Shown here piece after piece: positions 9,630-17,147 of a stretch of DNA of 64,000 bases. Position numbers and translations under genes: made by a program. Below the pieces are notes generated by a model. The model was not told the origin of the DNA and ran no database searches. It saw only the letters and a list, made by a program, of their open reading frames with translations. The stretch comes from Mangrovimicrobium sp033283385 (GTDB taxonomy: Bacteria > Pseudomonadota > Gammaproteobacteria > Pseudomonadales > Halieaceae): contig JAWMQQ010000002.1 in the NCBI GenBank assembly GCA_033283385.1, positions 620,001 to 684,000 on the forward strand, written 5' to 3'. The first letter of the stretch is position 1; each line of letters begins with the position of its first letter.

Positions 9630-9714
9630 GAAATTCCCAATTTCGTCAATGATGCCACCCCCGGGGTGTGCTAGAATCCCCGCCCATCTCATCGAACCCC
9701 GAGAGGATAAAGAC
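9630..9714 (+). promoter_or_regulatory. Divergent control region between AraC regulator and valine/isobutyrate operon
   Basis: TAGAAT at 9672-9677 is a good sigma-70 -10 candidate for the plus-strand operon, but no convincing -35 hexamer lies 16-18 bp upstream, as expected for an AraC-activated promoter. GAGAGGA precedes the ATG at 9715 at about 8 nt. Confidence 0.4.
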
Positions 9715-11118
9715 ATGTCAGAAGAAATTAGCCCGCAGCAGGAAATCGCCCAGATGATGGCGCGCGCCCGCGCTGCACAGGAGCAGATCGCCAACTACAC
9801 CCAGGAGCAGGTCGACGAACTGATCACTGCCATGGTGTATTCAGTGGCCCGCGAGGACCGCTCCGAGGAGATCGCCCGTTTCACCGTCGAGGAAACCCAG
9901 CTCGGCAACTACGACGGCAAATACCTCAAGATTCACCGCAAGACCCGCGCCACCCTGCTGGACATCATCAACGACAAGTCCGTCGGCGTGATCGAGGAAC
10001 TGCCCGAGCGCAATATCGTCAAGATCGCCAAGCCGGTCGGCGTGATCGGCGCGCTGTCGCCCTCCACCAACCCGGAGGCGACCCCGGTCATCAAGGCCAT
10101 CTCCGCGGTCAAGGGCCGCAACGCCATCATCATCGCGCCGCACCCGCGCGCGAAGCTGACCAACAAGAAAATCTGCGACTACATGCGCGACGCGCTGGAG
10201 CGCTGTGGCGCCCCCGCCGACCTGGTGCAGAGCATCGACGTGCCCTCGCTGGAGAAGACCAACGAACTGATGGCACAGTGCGACCGCGTACTGGCCACCG
10301 GCGGTGCCGCCATGGTCACCGCAGCCTACTCCTCAGGTACCCCTGCACTGGGCGTGGGTGTCGGCAACGCGGTCATCACCGTTGACGACACTGCGAACCT
10401 GGACGAAGCCGCCGAGAAAATCCGCATCTCCAAGACCCTGGACCTCGCGGCGTCCTGCTCCTCCGACAACTCGGTGCTGGTGTTCGAGTCCATCTACGAC
10501 GAGTTCCTGGAAAAGCTGAAGGCCGAAGGCGGTTACGTCGTCGAGGGCGAGGACAAGGTCAAACTGCAGGGCGTGATCTGGGAGGACGACCACCTCAACG
10601 CCAAGATCGTTGCACAGCACGCCACCGCGATTGCCGGCCAGGCGGGCATCGACCTGCCCGAAGGCAAGACCTTCCTGATCGTGCCCGAAGTCGGCGCCGG
10701 CCCGGACTACCCGTTCTCCGGTGAGAAACTGACCGTGACCATGGCCCTGTACAAGGTCAAGGACATCGACGAGGCCATCGAGATGACCAACAAGATCCAG
10801 GCCTACCAGGGCCAGGGTCATAGCTGTGGCATCTACTCGTACAACGACGAGAACATCATGAAGCTGGCCGCCGCCACCCGCACTTCCCGCGTGATGGTCA
10901 ACCAGCCGCAGTCCGCTTCCAACAGCGGCAACCTGTGGAACGGCATGCGCCAGACCTTCTCCCTGGGCTGTGGCTCCTGGGGCGGCAACTCGGTCAACCA
11001 CAACATCACCTGGCGCGACCTGATCAACGAGACCTGGGTCTCCAAGCCGCTGGCGCAAACCAAGGTGATCCCCAGCGACGAAGAGCTGTTCGGCTCGGTG
11101 ATGGCAAAGTTCGACTAG
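9715..11118 (+). CDS. CoA-acylating aldehyde dehydrogenase (EutE/AdhE/SauS-like), first gene of valine/isobutyrate operon
   Basis: This 467-residue protein belongs to the acylating aldehyde dehydrogenases, which oxidise an aldehyde with NAD(P) and CoA to an acyl-CoA. The likely catalytic Cys is C248 in LAASCSSDNSV. The C-terminal GGNSVNHNITW resembles the GGNS segment of EutE and AdhE. It is not of the MmsA type (methylmalonate-semialdehyde dehydrogenase, about 500 aa, FxGQRCMA motif), although it occupies the MmsA position in the operon. Similar proteins are often named sulfoacetaldehyde dehydrogenase (SauS), but nothing here supports sulfonate metabolism. By context it may convert methylmalonate semialdehyde to propionyl-CoA, or act on another branched aldehyde. 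Confidence 0.82.
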   Translation: MSEEISPQQEIAQMMARARAAQEQIANYTQEQVDELITAMVYSVAREDRSEEIARFTVEETQLGNYDGKYLKIHRKTRATLLDIINDKSVGVIEELPERNIVKIAKPVGVIGALSPSTNPEATPVIKAISAVKGRNAIIIAPHPRAKLTNKKICDYMRDALERCGAPADLVQSIDVPSLEKTNELMAQCDRVLATGGAAMVTAAYSSGTPALGVGVGNAVITVDDTANLDEAAEKIRISKTLDLAASCSSDNSVLVFESIYDEFLEKLKAEGGYVVEGEDKVKLQGVIWEDDHLNAKIVAQHATAIAGQAGIDLPEGKTFLIVPEVGAGPDYPFSGEKLTVTMALYKVKDIDEAIEMTNKIQAYQGQGHSCGIYSYNDENIMKLAAATRTSRVMVNQPQSASNSGNLWNGMRQTFSLGCGSWGGNSVNHNITWRDLINETWVSKPLAQTKVIPSDEELFGSVMAKFD

Positions 11119-11122
11119 ACAC

Positions 11123-12283
11123 ATGGACTTCTCCCTCAACGAAGACCAGCAGGCGTTCGTTGACAGTGCCCGCGCCTTCTCCCAGGGGGTGCTGGCACCC
11201 AATGCAGCCGAGTGGGACGCCACGTCCCACTTTCCAGTCGCCGAGCTGAAGCAGGCCGGCGAACTGGGCTTCATGGGCATGTACACGCCCGAAGCCGCCG
11301 GCGGCCTCGGCATGACCCGGCTGGACGCCAGCCTGATCGTCGAGGAACTGGCCAAGGGCTGCACGTCGACGACGGCATTTCTCACCATCCACAACATGGC
11401 CACCAGCATGGTGGGCAAGTACGGCTCCGAGGCGCTGATCGAGGAGTGGTGCTACGACCTGACCATGGGTGTGAAGCTGGCGTCCTACTGCCTGACCGAA
11501 CCCGGCGCAGGTTCCGACGCCGGTTCGCTGCGCACTACGGCCACCCGCGACGGCGACGACTACATCGTCAACGGCTCCAAGGTATTCATCTCCGGTGCCG
11601 GTGAGACCGACGCGCTGGTGGTGATGCTGCGCACCGGCGCTGCCGGCCCCAAAGGTATCACCGCACTGCTTGTCCCCGCCGATGCCGAGGGCGTGTCCTA
11701 CGGCAAGAACGAGGAAAAAATGGGCTGGAAGTGCCAGCCCACGCGCATGATCAGCTTCGACAACGTGCGCGTCCCGGTGGGTAACCGCCTGGGCGAGGAA
11801 GGGCAGGGCTTCGCGATCGCCATGGAAGGGCTGGACGGCGGCCGCATCAACATCGCCACCTGTTCCATCGGTACCGCCCAGCAGGCGCTGGAGGAAGCGG
11901 TGGCCTACGTGCAGGACCGCAAGCAGTTCGATACCGCCATCGCCGAGTTCCAGGCCACCCAGTTCCGCCTCGCCGACATGCTGACCGAGCTGGTCGCGGC
12001 GCGGCAGATGGTGCGCCTGGCGGCCTTCAAGCTGGATACCCGCGACAGCCAGGCGACGACCTACTGCGCCATGGCCAAGCGCTTCGCCACCGACGTTGGC
12101 TTCGACATCTGCAACGAGGCCCTGCAACTGTTCGGTGGCTACGGCTACATCAAGGAATACCCCATGGAGCGTCACGTGCGCGATACCCGCGTACACCAGA
12201 TTCTCGAGGGGACCAACGAAATCATGAAAGTCATCGTCTCGCGCCGCATGCTGATGGAGGGCGCTCTGGAGGTCATCAAATGA
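11123..12283 (+). CDS. Acyl-CoA dehydrogenase, probable isobutyryl-CoA dehydrogenase
   Basis: A 386-residue flavoprotein of the short/branched-chain acyl-CoA dehydrogenase family. The FAD-binding signature CLTEPGAGSDAGSL is present, the C-terminal GGYGYIKEYPMERHVRD follows, and the expected catalytic base is E362 in ILEGTNEI. It introduces the alpha-beta double bond and passes electrons to ETF. The operon (enoyl-CoA hydratase, 3-hydroxyisobutyryl-CoA hydrolase and 3-hydroxyisobutyrate dehydrogenase follow) points to isobutyryl-CoA to methacrylyl-CoA in valine breakdown. It starts 4 bp after the dehydrogenase gene and overlaps the next gene by 4 bp, so translation is probably coupled. Confidence 0.92.
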   Translation: MDFSLNEDQQAFVDSARAFSQGVLAPNAAEWDATSHFPVAELKQAGELGFMGMYTPEAAGGLGMTRLDASLIVEELAKGCTSTTAFLTIHNMATSMVGKYGSEALIEEWCYDLTMGVKLASYCLTEPGAGSDAGSLRTTATRDGDDYIVNGSKVFISGAGETDALVVMLRTGAAGPKGITALLVPADAEGVSYGKNEEKMGWKCQPTRMISFDNVRVPVGNRLGEEGQGFAIAMEGLDGGRINIATCSIGTAQQALEEAVAYVQDRKQFDTAIAEFQATQFRLADMLTELVAARQMVRLAAFKLDTRDSQATTYCAMAKRFATDVGFDICNEALQLFGGYGYIKEYPMERHVRDTRVHQILEGTNEIMKVIVSRRMLMEGALEVIK

Positions 12284-13068
12284 GCCTGAGTATTTCCGAC
12301 AAACTCAAGGTGGAAATAACCGGCCACGTCGCCAAGGTCACCATCGACAACCCCGCGGCCAACACCTGGGATGTCGAGAGCCTGCCGGCGCTGAAGGACC
12401 TGGTGGGCAAGCTCAATGCGGAAAAAACCGTCTTTGCCCTGGTGCTGACCGGCGCGGGCGAGAAGTTCTTTTCCGCGGGTGCGGACCTCAAGCTGTTTGC
12501 CGACGGCGACCCCGCCGGCGCGAAGAAAATGGCCGTGCTGTTCGGCGAAGCTTTCGAGGCGCTGGCGGATTTCCGCGGCGTGTCGATTGCCGCGATCAAC
12601 GGCTTCGCCATGGGCGGTGGCCTCGAGGTGGCACTGGCCTGCGATATCCGCATCGTCGAGGAGCAGGCGCAGCTCGCACTGCCGGAAGCCAAGGTCGGCC
12701 TGCTGCCCTGCGCCGGCGGCACCCAGCGCCTGGCCTGGCTGGCCGGGGAGGGCTGGGCCAAGCGCATGATCCTCTGCGGTGAACGGGTCAAGGCGGCAAA
12801 GGCGCTGGAGATCGGCATCGTCGAGGAAGTGGTGCCCACCGGCACCGCGCTGGAAAAAGCCATGGCCCTGGCGGAACAGGTGGGCGATCAGAGCCCGCTG
12901 GCGGTGGCTGCCTGCAAGCGCCTGATCCACAGCAGCCGGGATATCGCACTGGGCCGCGGGCTGGAAGAGGAGCGCACTGAATTCGTCGAGCTGTTCTCCA
13001 CAGAAGACCAGCGCGAGGGCGTCAACGCCTTCCTGGAAAAGCGCAAGCCCGAGTGGAAGAACGCCTGA
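12280..13068 (+). CDS. Enoyl-CoA hydratase/isomerase family protein (probable methacrylyl-CoA hydratase)
   Basis: A 262-residue crotonase-fold protein. It has the oxyanion-hole segments FFSAGADLKLF and INGFAMGGGLEVALACD and the segment LPEAKVGLLPCAGGTQRL carrying the catalytic Glu region. It hydrates a 2-enoyl-CoA; in this operon methacrylyl-CoA to 3-hydroxyisobutyryl-CoA is the likely step. The start ATG overlaps the stop of the acyl-CoA dehydrogenase (ATGA), and its own stop overlaps the next start (TGATG), so the genes are translationally coupled. Confidence 0.9.
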   Translation: MSLSISDKLKVEITGHVAKVTIDNPAANTWDVESLPALKDLVGKLNAEKTVFALVLTGAGEKFFSAGADLKLFADGDPAGAKKMAVLFGEAFEALADFRGVSIAAINGFAMGGGLEVALACDIRIVEEQAQLALPEAKVGLLPCAGGTQRLAWLAGEGWAKRMILCGERVKAAKALEIGIVEEVVPTGTALEKAMALAEQVGDQSPLAVAACKRLIHSSRDIALGRGLEEERTEFVELFSTEDQREGVNAFLEKRKPEWKNA

Positions 13069-14180
13069 TGTCGGCACCGGTACTGTTCGAGGAACTGGCC
13101 GCTGCCGCGGGCAAGATCGGCCGGGTCACGCTCAACGTCGAGGCGACGCTCAACTCGCTCACGCTGGAGATGGTCGACCTGCTGCAGGCGCAACTCGACG
13201 CCTGGGCGCAGGATGAAGCAATCGCCGCGGTCTTCGTCGAAGGCGCCGGCGAGAAGGCCTTCTGTGCCGGTGGCGACGTGCAGGCCCTGCACCAGTCGGC
13301 CGTCGGCAATCCCGGCGGTCCCTGCGAGTACGCCGAGGCGTTCTTCGAGCGCGAATACCGCATGAATTACACCCTGCACACCTACGCAAAGCCGCTGGTG
13401 TGCTGGGGACACGGCATCGTGATGGGTGGCGGCCTGGGTGTCATGGCCGGCTGCTCCCACCGGGTGGTGACCGAGCGCACGCGCATAGCGATGCCGGAGG
13501 TGACCATCGCGTTGTTTCCGGATGTCGGCGGCAGCTGGTTCCTGAACCACGCCCCGGGCAAGACCGGCGAGTTCCTCGCCCTGACCGGCGCCTCGATCAA
13601 CGCGGCGGATGCCATGTACATCGGCATCGCCGATCGCTTCATCCTCAGCGAGCACAAGGACGCGGTATTCGCCGGCCTCACCCGGCAGAGCTGGAGCACC
13701 GACCCGGCGAAGAACCACGCCCTGGTGCGGCATGTGCTGCGGCCGCTGGCCGAATCCAGCCTCGCCGCGTCGCCCGCCGGGCAGGTGGAGCCCCACGCGG
13801 CCACTATCGCGCAGCTGCTGGACGGCGACGACATCCACGCGGTGATCGACCAGATCACCTCCCAGGATACCGACGATCCCTGGCTGGCCAAGGCCCGGGA
13901 CAGCCTCGCCCACGGCTCTAAACTGGCGGCCTTGTGGATCGACCGGCAACTGTGGGAGACGCGGCATTCAGGCCTGGCTGAAGTCTTCCGGGCGGAGCTG
14001 CAACTGGCCACCAATATCGTGCGCCACCCGGAATTCGCCGAGGGCGTGCGCGCGCTGCTGATCGACAAGGACCGCAACCCGGCCTGGCAGTTCGGCAGCT
14101 CGCGGGAAGTGCCGGCCGAAGTGCTGGACGCCTTCTTTGCCGCACCCTGGGACAAGAACCCGCTGGCCGACCTCGCCTAG
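13068..14180 (+). CDS. 3-hydroxyisobutyryl-CoA hydrolase (crotonase superfamily)
   Basis: At 370 residues it has the longer form of the crotonase fold typical of 3-hydroxyisobutyryl-CoA hydrolase rather than the ~260-residue hydratases. FCAGGDVQALH, HGIVMGGGLGVMAGCSHRVVTERT and MPEVTIALFPDVGGSWFL match the family, and a long helical C-terminal extension is present. It releases 3-hydroxyisobutyrate and CoA, avoiding build-up of reactive methacrylyl-CoA. The ATG at 13068 overlaps the preceding stop. A GTG at 13053 in the same frame would add five residues but lies inside the upstream gene. Confidence 0.9.
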   Translation: MSAPVLFEELAAAAGKIGRVTLNVEATLNSLTLEMVDLLQAQLDAWAQDEAIAAVFVEGAGEKAFCAGGDVQALHQSAVGNPGGPCEYAEAFFEREYRMNYTLHTYAKPLVCWGHGIVMGGGLGVMAGCSHRVVTERTRIAMPEVTIALFPDVGGSWFLNHAPGKTGEFLALTGASINAADAMYIGIADRFILSEHKDAVFAGLTRQSWSTDPAKNHALVRHVLRPLAESSLAASPAGQVEPHAATIAQLLDGDDIHAVIDQITSQDTDDPWLAKARDSLAHGSKLAALWIDRQLWETRHSGLAEVFRAELQLATNIVRHPEFAEGVRALLIDKDRNPAWQFGSSREVPAEVLDAFFAAPWDKNPLADLA

Positions 14181-14212
14181 CGAACCGGCCGGCCGGACAC
14201 ACTCCAGCGCTG

Positions 14213-14237
14213 CGCAGGAGCCCGCTCCGCGAGCGCT
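14213..14237. repeat. Degenerate REP-like palindrome
   Basis: Contains AGGAGCCCGCTCCGCGAGCG, which resembles the REP units at 32621, 40290, 43467 and 53461 but lacks the GTAG foot (GCAG here) and the GATC end. It lies between the hydrolase gene and mmsB, so an RNA hairpin here could modulate operon read-through. Confidence 0.4.
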
Positions 14238-14291
14238 CAACACACTCGGGAACTCGCCCCGCGAGTCGACCAGAATAAAAGGAGCCTCACC

Positions 14292-15176
14292 ATGGCAACA
14301 GTCGCATTCATCGGCCTCGGCAATATGGGTGGCCCCATGGCTACCAACCTGGTCAAGGCCGGCCACGACGTCACCGTCTTCGATCTCGTGCCCGCCGCCT
14401 GCGCGCAACTGCAGGAAGCCGGCGCCAGCGTCGCCGCCTCCGCGGCAGAAGCCGTCGTCGGCAAGGACTACGTGATCTCCATGCTGCCCGCGGGCAAGCA
14501 CGTGGCGGCCACCTACCTCGGCGACGACGGCCTGCTGTCGAAACTGGACGGCAGCACCACAGTGCTGGACTGCAGCACCATCGACGCCGCCACCGCCCGC
14601 GAGGTCGGCGAGGCCGCAGCTGCGGCGGGCATCGGGTTCATGGATTCCCCGGTATCGGGCGGTATTGCAGCCGCGGCTGCGGGTACCCTGGCCTTCATGT
14701 GCGGCGGCAGCGCGGACACCTTCGAGAAGGCGAAAATCATCCTCGCCGATATGGGCAAGAACATCTTCCACGCCGGTCCCCTCGGGGCGGGCCAGGTGGC
14801 CAAGGGCTGCAACAACATGCTGCTGGCCATCCACATGATCGGGACCTGCGAGGCACTTGAAATGGGCGCGCGCAACGGCCTTGATCCCAAGGTGCTGTCC
14901 GACATCATGCTCGCCAGCTCCGGCCGCAACTGGTCGCTGGAAGTGTACAACCCGTATCCCGGGGTGATGGAGAATGCCCCTGCGAGCAAGGGCTACCAGC
15001 CCGGGTTCATGGTCGACCTGATGGCCAAGGATCTGGGCCTGGCCGGCGCCATCGCCGACAGCAGCGGCGTCGACAACGCCATGGGCAAACTGGCCCGGGC
15101 GATCTACGAGAAGCACCAGGGCGAGGGCAATGGCCAGCGCGACTTCTCCTCGGTGCTGGAGCAATACCAGGAGTAA
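14292..15176 (+). CDS. mmsB: 3-hydroxyisobutyrate dehydrogenase
   Basis: The 294-residue NAD-dependent enzyme oxidises 3-hydroxyisobutyrate to methylmalonate semialdehyde in valine degradation. The N-terminal cofactor motif is GLGNMGGPMA, the substrate-binding DSPVSGG follows, and the family's catalytic lysine is in GAGQVAKGCNNM. The length matches Pseudomonas MmsB. It is the last gene of the operon, separated from the hydrolase by 111 bp containing a degenerate REP-like palindrome, and is followed by a GC-rich hairpin terminator. Its product would be the substrate for the first enzyme of the operon, closing the pathway. Confidence 0.94.
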   Translation: MATVAFIGLGNMGGPMATNLVKAGHDVTVFDLVPAACAQLQEAGASVAASAAEAVVGKDYVISMLPAGKHVAATYLGDDGLLSKLDGSTTVLDCSTIDAATAREVGEAAAAAGIGFMDSPVSGGIAAAAAGTLAFMCGGSADTFEKAKIILADMGKNIFHAGPLGAGQVAKGCNNMLLAIHMIGTCEALEMGARNGLDPKVLSDIMLASSGRNWSLEVYNPYPGVMENAPASKGYQPGFMVDLMAKDLGLAGAIADSSGVDNAMGKLARAIYEKHQGEGNGQRDFSSVLEQYQE

Positions 15177-15198
15177 TTCGCTGCGCACTCCCGCGTAG

Positions 15199-15224
15199 CT
15201 GCCGGCCCTCCAGGGCCGGCTTTC
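15199..15224 (+). terminator. GC-rich hairpin terminator after mmsB
   Basis: GCCGGCCCT at 15201-15209 pairs perfectly with AGGGCCGGC at 15212-15220 and is followed by a short TTT run. The weak T-tract makes it a moderate intrinsic terminator separating mmsB from recA. Confidence 0.6.
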
Positions 15225-15419
15225 CCTGCCTTTAGGCCACCCCGCGCGGCGTGCGTGCCCCCGCAGGCCACCCGCCCAAACGCCCTCGTGCACCGGCACC
15301 GGTTGCACCCCGTTACCCGGGTGCGTGCACCCGCAAAACCTACCTGTAGCCCATTCAGGCAGGTTTTTCGCACGGTCGAAATTAATGCGATTTCAGGCTT
15401 GCAATTCGGTTTTAAAGAA

Positions 15420-15435
15420 CTGAGTATATATACAG
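15420..15435 (+). promoter_or_regulatory. LexA (SOS) box upstream of recA
   Basis: CTGAGTATATATACAG fits the gammaproteobacterial LexA consensus CTG-N10-CAG with the expected AT-rich centre, and it ends 30 bp before the recA start. It should repress recA until DNA damage activates RecA. Confidence 0.9.
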
Positions 15436-15465
15436 TACTTTCAAACGACACCAGGGGATCTTCAC

Positions 15466-16512
15466 ATGGACGCAAACAAGCAAAAAGCACTGGAAGCCGC
15501 GCTCACACAGATCGAGCGCCAGTTCGGCAAGGGCACGGTGATGCGCATGGGCGACCAGGAGCCCGTTGCGATCCCCGCAATCTCCACCGGCTCCCTGGGC
15601 CTGGATATCGCCCTCGGTATCGGTGGCCTGCCCCGCGGCCGGATCTGCGAGATCTACGGTCCGGAATCTTCCGGCAAGACCACGCTGACCCTGCAGGTCA
15701 TCGCCGAGGCACAGAAAGCCGGCGGCACCGCGGCCTTTATCGATGCGGAGCACGCGCTGGATCCCGGCTACGCGGAAAAACTGGGCGTTAAGATGGACGA
15801 CCTCATCATGTCCCAGCCGGACACCGGCGAGCAGGCGCTGGAGGTGGCAGAGATGCTGGTGCGCTCCGGCGCCATCGACGTACTGGTTGTGGACTCCGTC
15901 GCGGCGCTCACGCCCAAGGCCGAAATCGAGGGCGAGATGGGCGATTCCCACGTCGGCCTGCAGGCCCGCCTGCTCAGCCAGGCCATGCGCAAGCTGACGG
16001 CGAGCATCAAGCAGACCAACTGCCTGGTCATTTTCATCAACCAGATTCGCATGAAGATTGGCGTCATGTTCGGCTCGCCGGAAACCACGACCGGCGGTAA
16101 CGCGCTGAAGTTCTACTCCTCCGTGCGCCTGGATATCCGCCGCATCGGTGCGGTGAAGGATGGCGATGAAGTAGTGGGCAACGAGACCCGCGTGAAGGTG
16201 GTCAAGAACAAGGTTTCCCCACCCTTCAAGCAGGCCGAGTTCCAGATTATGTACGGTAAAGGTATCTACCACATGGGCGAGGTCATCGACTGGGGCGTCA
16301 AGCTCAACCTGGTCGACAAGTCCGGCGCATGGTACTCCTACAAGGGCGACAAGATCGGCCAGGGCAAGGCCAACGCGGCGAAGTTCCTGGAGGACAATCC
16401 CGCGGTATCCACCGAGATCGAGAGCGCCATCCGCGAGCAGATGCTGAACGTCATCGCACCTGCCAAAAAGCCGACCGTGGCTGCCGAGGAGGAGCCCACG
16501 GAGCAGGAATAA
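15466..16512 (+). CDS. recA: Recombinase RecA
   Basis: RecA forms filaments on single-stranded DNA, performs homologous strand exchange and triggers LexA self-cleavage. The 348-residue protein carries the Walker A motif GPESSGKTT at residues 65-73, the MAW segment with VDSVAALTPKAEIEGEMGD, the Walker B-like LVIFINQIR and the acidic C-terminal tail (EEEPTEQE). AGGGGA precedes the ATG at about 9 nt, and a LexA box lies just upstream. recX follows behind a strong hairpin, the usual gammaproteobacterial arrangement. Confidence 0.98.
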   Translation: MDANKQKALEAALTQIERQFGKGTVMRMGDQEPVAIPAISTGSLGLDIALGIGGLPRGRICEIYGPESSGKTTLTLQVIAEAQKAGGTAAFIDAEHALDPGYAEKLGVKMDDLIMSQPDTGEQALEVAEMLVRSGAIDVLVVDSVAALTPKAEIEGEMGDSHVGLQARLLSQAMRKLTASIKQTNCLVIFINQIRMKIGVMFGSPETTTGGNALKFYSSVRLDIRRIGAVKDGDEVVGNETRVKVVKNKVSPPFKQAEFQIMYGKGIYHMGEVIDWGVKLNLVDKSGAWYSYKGDKIGQGKANAAKFLEDNPAVSTEIESAIREQMLNVIAPAKKPTVAAEEEPTEQE

Positions 16513-16543
16513 TCCTGCTCTGTGAGCTTCCCATGTTTTTCAC

Positions 16544-16588
16544 GAGGCGCCGGGGTCCCACTTATCCCACTCTCTGCCCCGGCGCCTC
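16544..16588 (+). terminator. Strong inverted repeat between recA and recX (attenuator-type hairpin)
   Basis: A perfect 12-bp stem, GAGGCGCCGGGG at 16544-16555 with CCCCGGCGCCTC at 16577-16588, encloses 21 nt and is followed by CTTTCTCC rather than a T-run. It ends 8 bp before the preferred recX start. In E. coli a leaky terminator between recA and recX keeps RecX low relative to RecA; this structure probably does the same, by partial termination or by hindering ribosome access. Confidence 0.7.
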
Positions 16589-16596
16589 CTTTCTCC

Positions 16597-17058
16597 ATGT
16601 CTGATACTTCCACCGAGGAATCCTCCCAGGCCCTGCACATGCGTGTAGCGGCGATGGATTACCTGGCCCGTCGTGAACACAGCCGGCGTGAACTGCGCGA
16701 CAAACTGCTGCGCAGGTTCGACGCACCTGACGGGGTGGAGGAGGTGATCGAGACTCTCGCCCGGGAAAACCTGCAAAGTGATACCAGGTTCGCCGAGAGC
16801 TATCTCCGACAGCGTGCCGCTCGCGGTTACGGCCCGCTGCGCATACGTCAGGAACTGCGCCAGCGTGGTGTTGATGAGGTGGATGTGGAGCACGCATTTC
16901 GCAGTGAGCGACTCGACTGGGAGGAACTGGCCGGCATCGCCCTGCGACGCAAGTTCGGCTCCGGGCCGGCCGCCGACCTGCACGAAAAGTCCCGCCGCTC
17001 CCGGTTTCTGCAATATCGCGGTTTTGCCTATGAACACTTCTCTAATCAGCTAGACTGA
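16597..17058 (+). CDS. recX: Regulatory protein RecX
   Basis: RecX binds RecA filaments and limits their extension and ATPase. The 153-residue protein shows the RecX three-helix repeats: YLARREHSRRELRDKLLRRF near the N terminus, then RFAESYLRQRAARGYGPLRIRQELRQRGVD in the middle. The ATG at 16597 fits the start of the conserved sequence but has no Shine-Dalgarno sequence. An upstream in-frame GTG at 16522 would add 25 residues encoded across the hairpin and is less likely. Weak initiation plus the hairpin suggests deliberately low expression. Confidence 0.93.
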   Translation: MSDTSTEESSQALHMRVAAMDYLARREHSRRELRDKLLRRFDAPDGVEEVIETLARENLQSDTRFAESYLRQRAARGYGPLRIRQELRQRGVDEVDVEHAFRSERLDWEELAGIALRRKFGSGPAADLHEKSRRSRFLQYRGFAYEHFSNQLD

Positions 17059-17147
17059 AGCTTGCTCCGAATCGGGTATCCCGTTAATTTCACAGCCGGT
17101 CCGGAGACTGTCTGTCGTCAACGGGCGACCCCCAACGGAGAATAACA

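Noticed and set aside
9715..11118. Naming the first operon gene mmsA or sauS
   Set aside because: The catalytic-site sequence is not the MmsA type, and no sulfonate genes are nearby; only the acylating dehydrogenase subfamily is supported.
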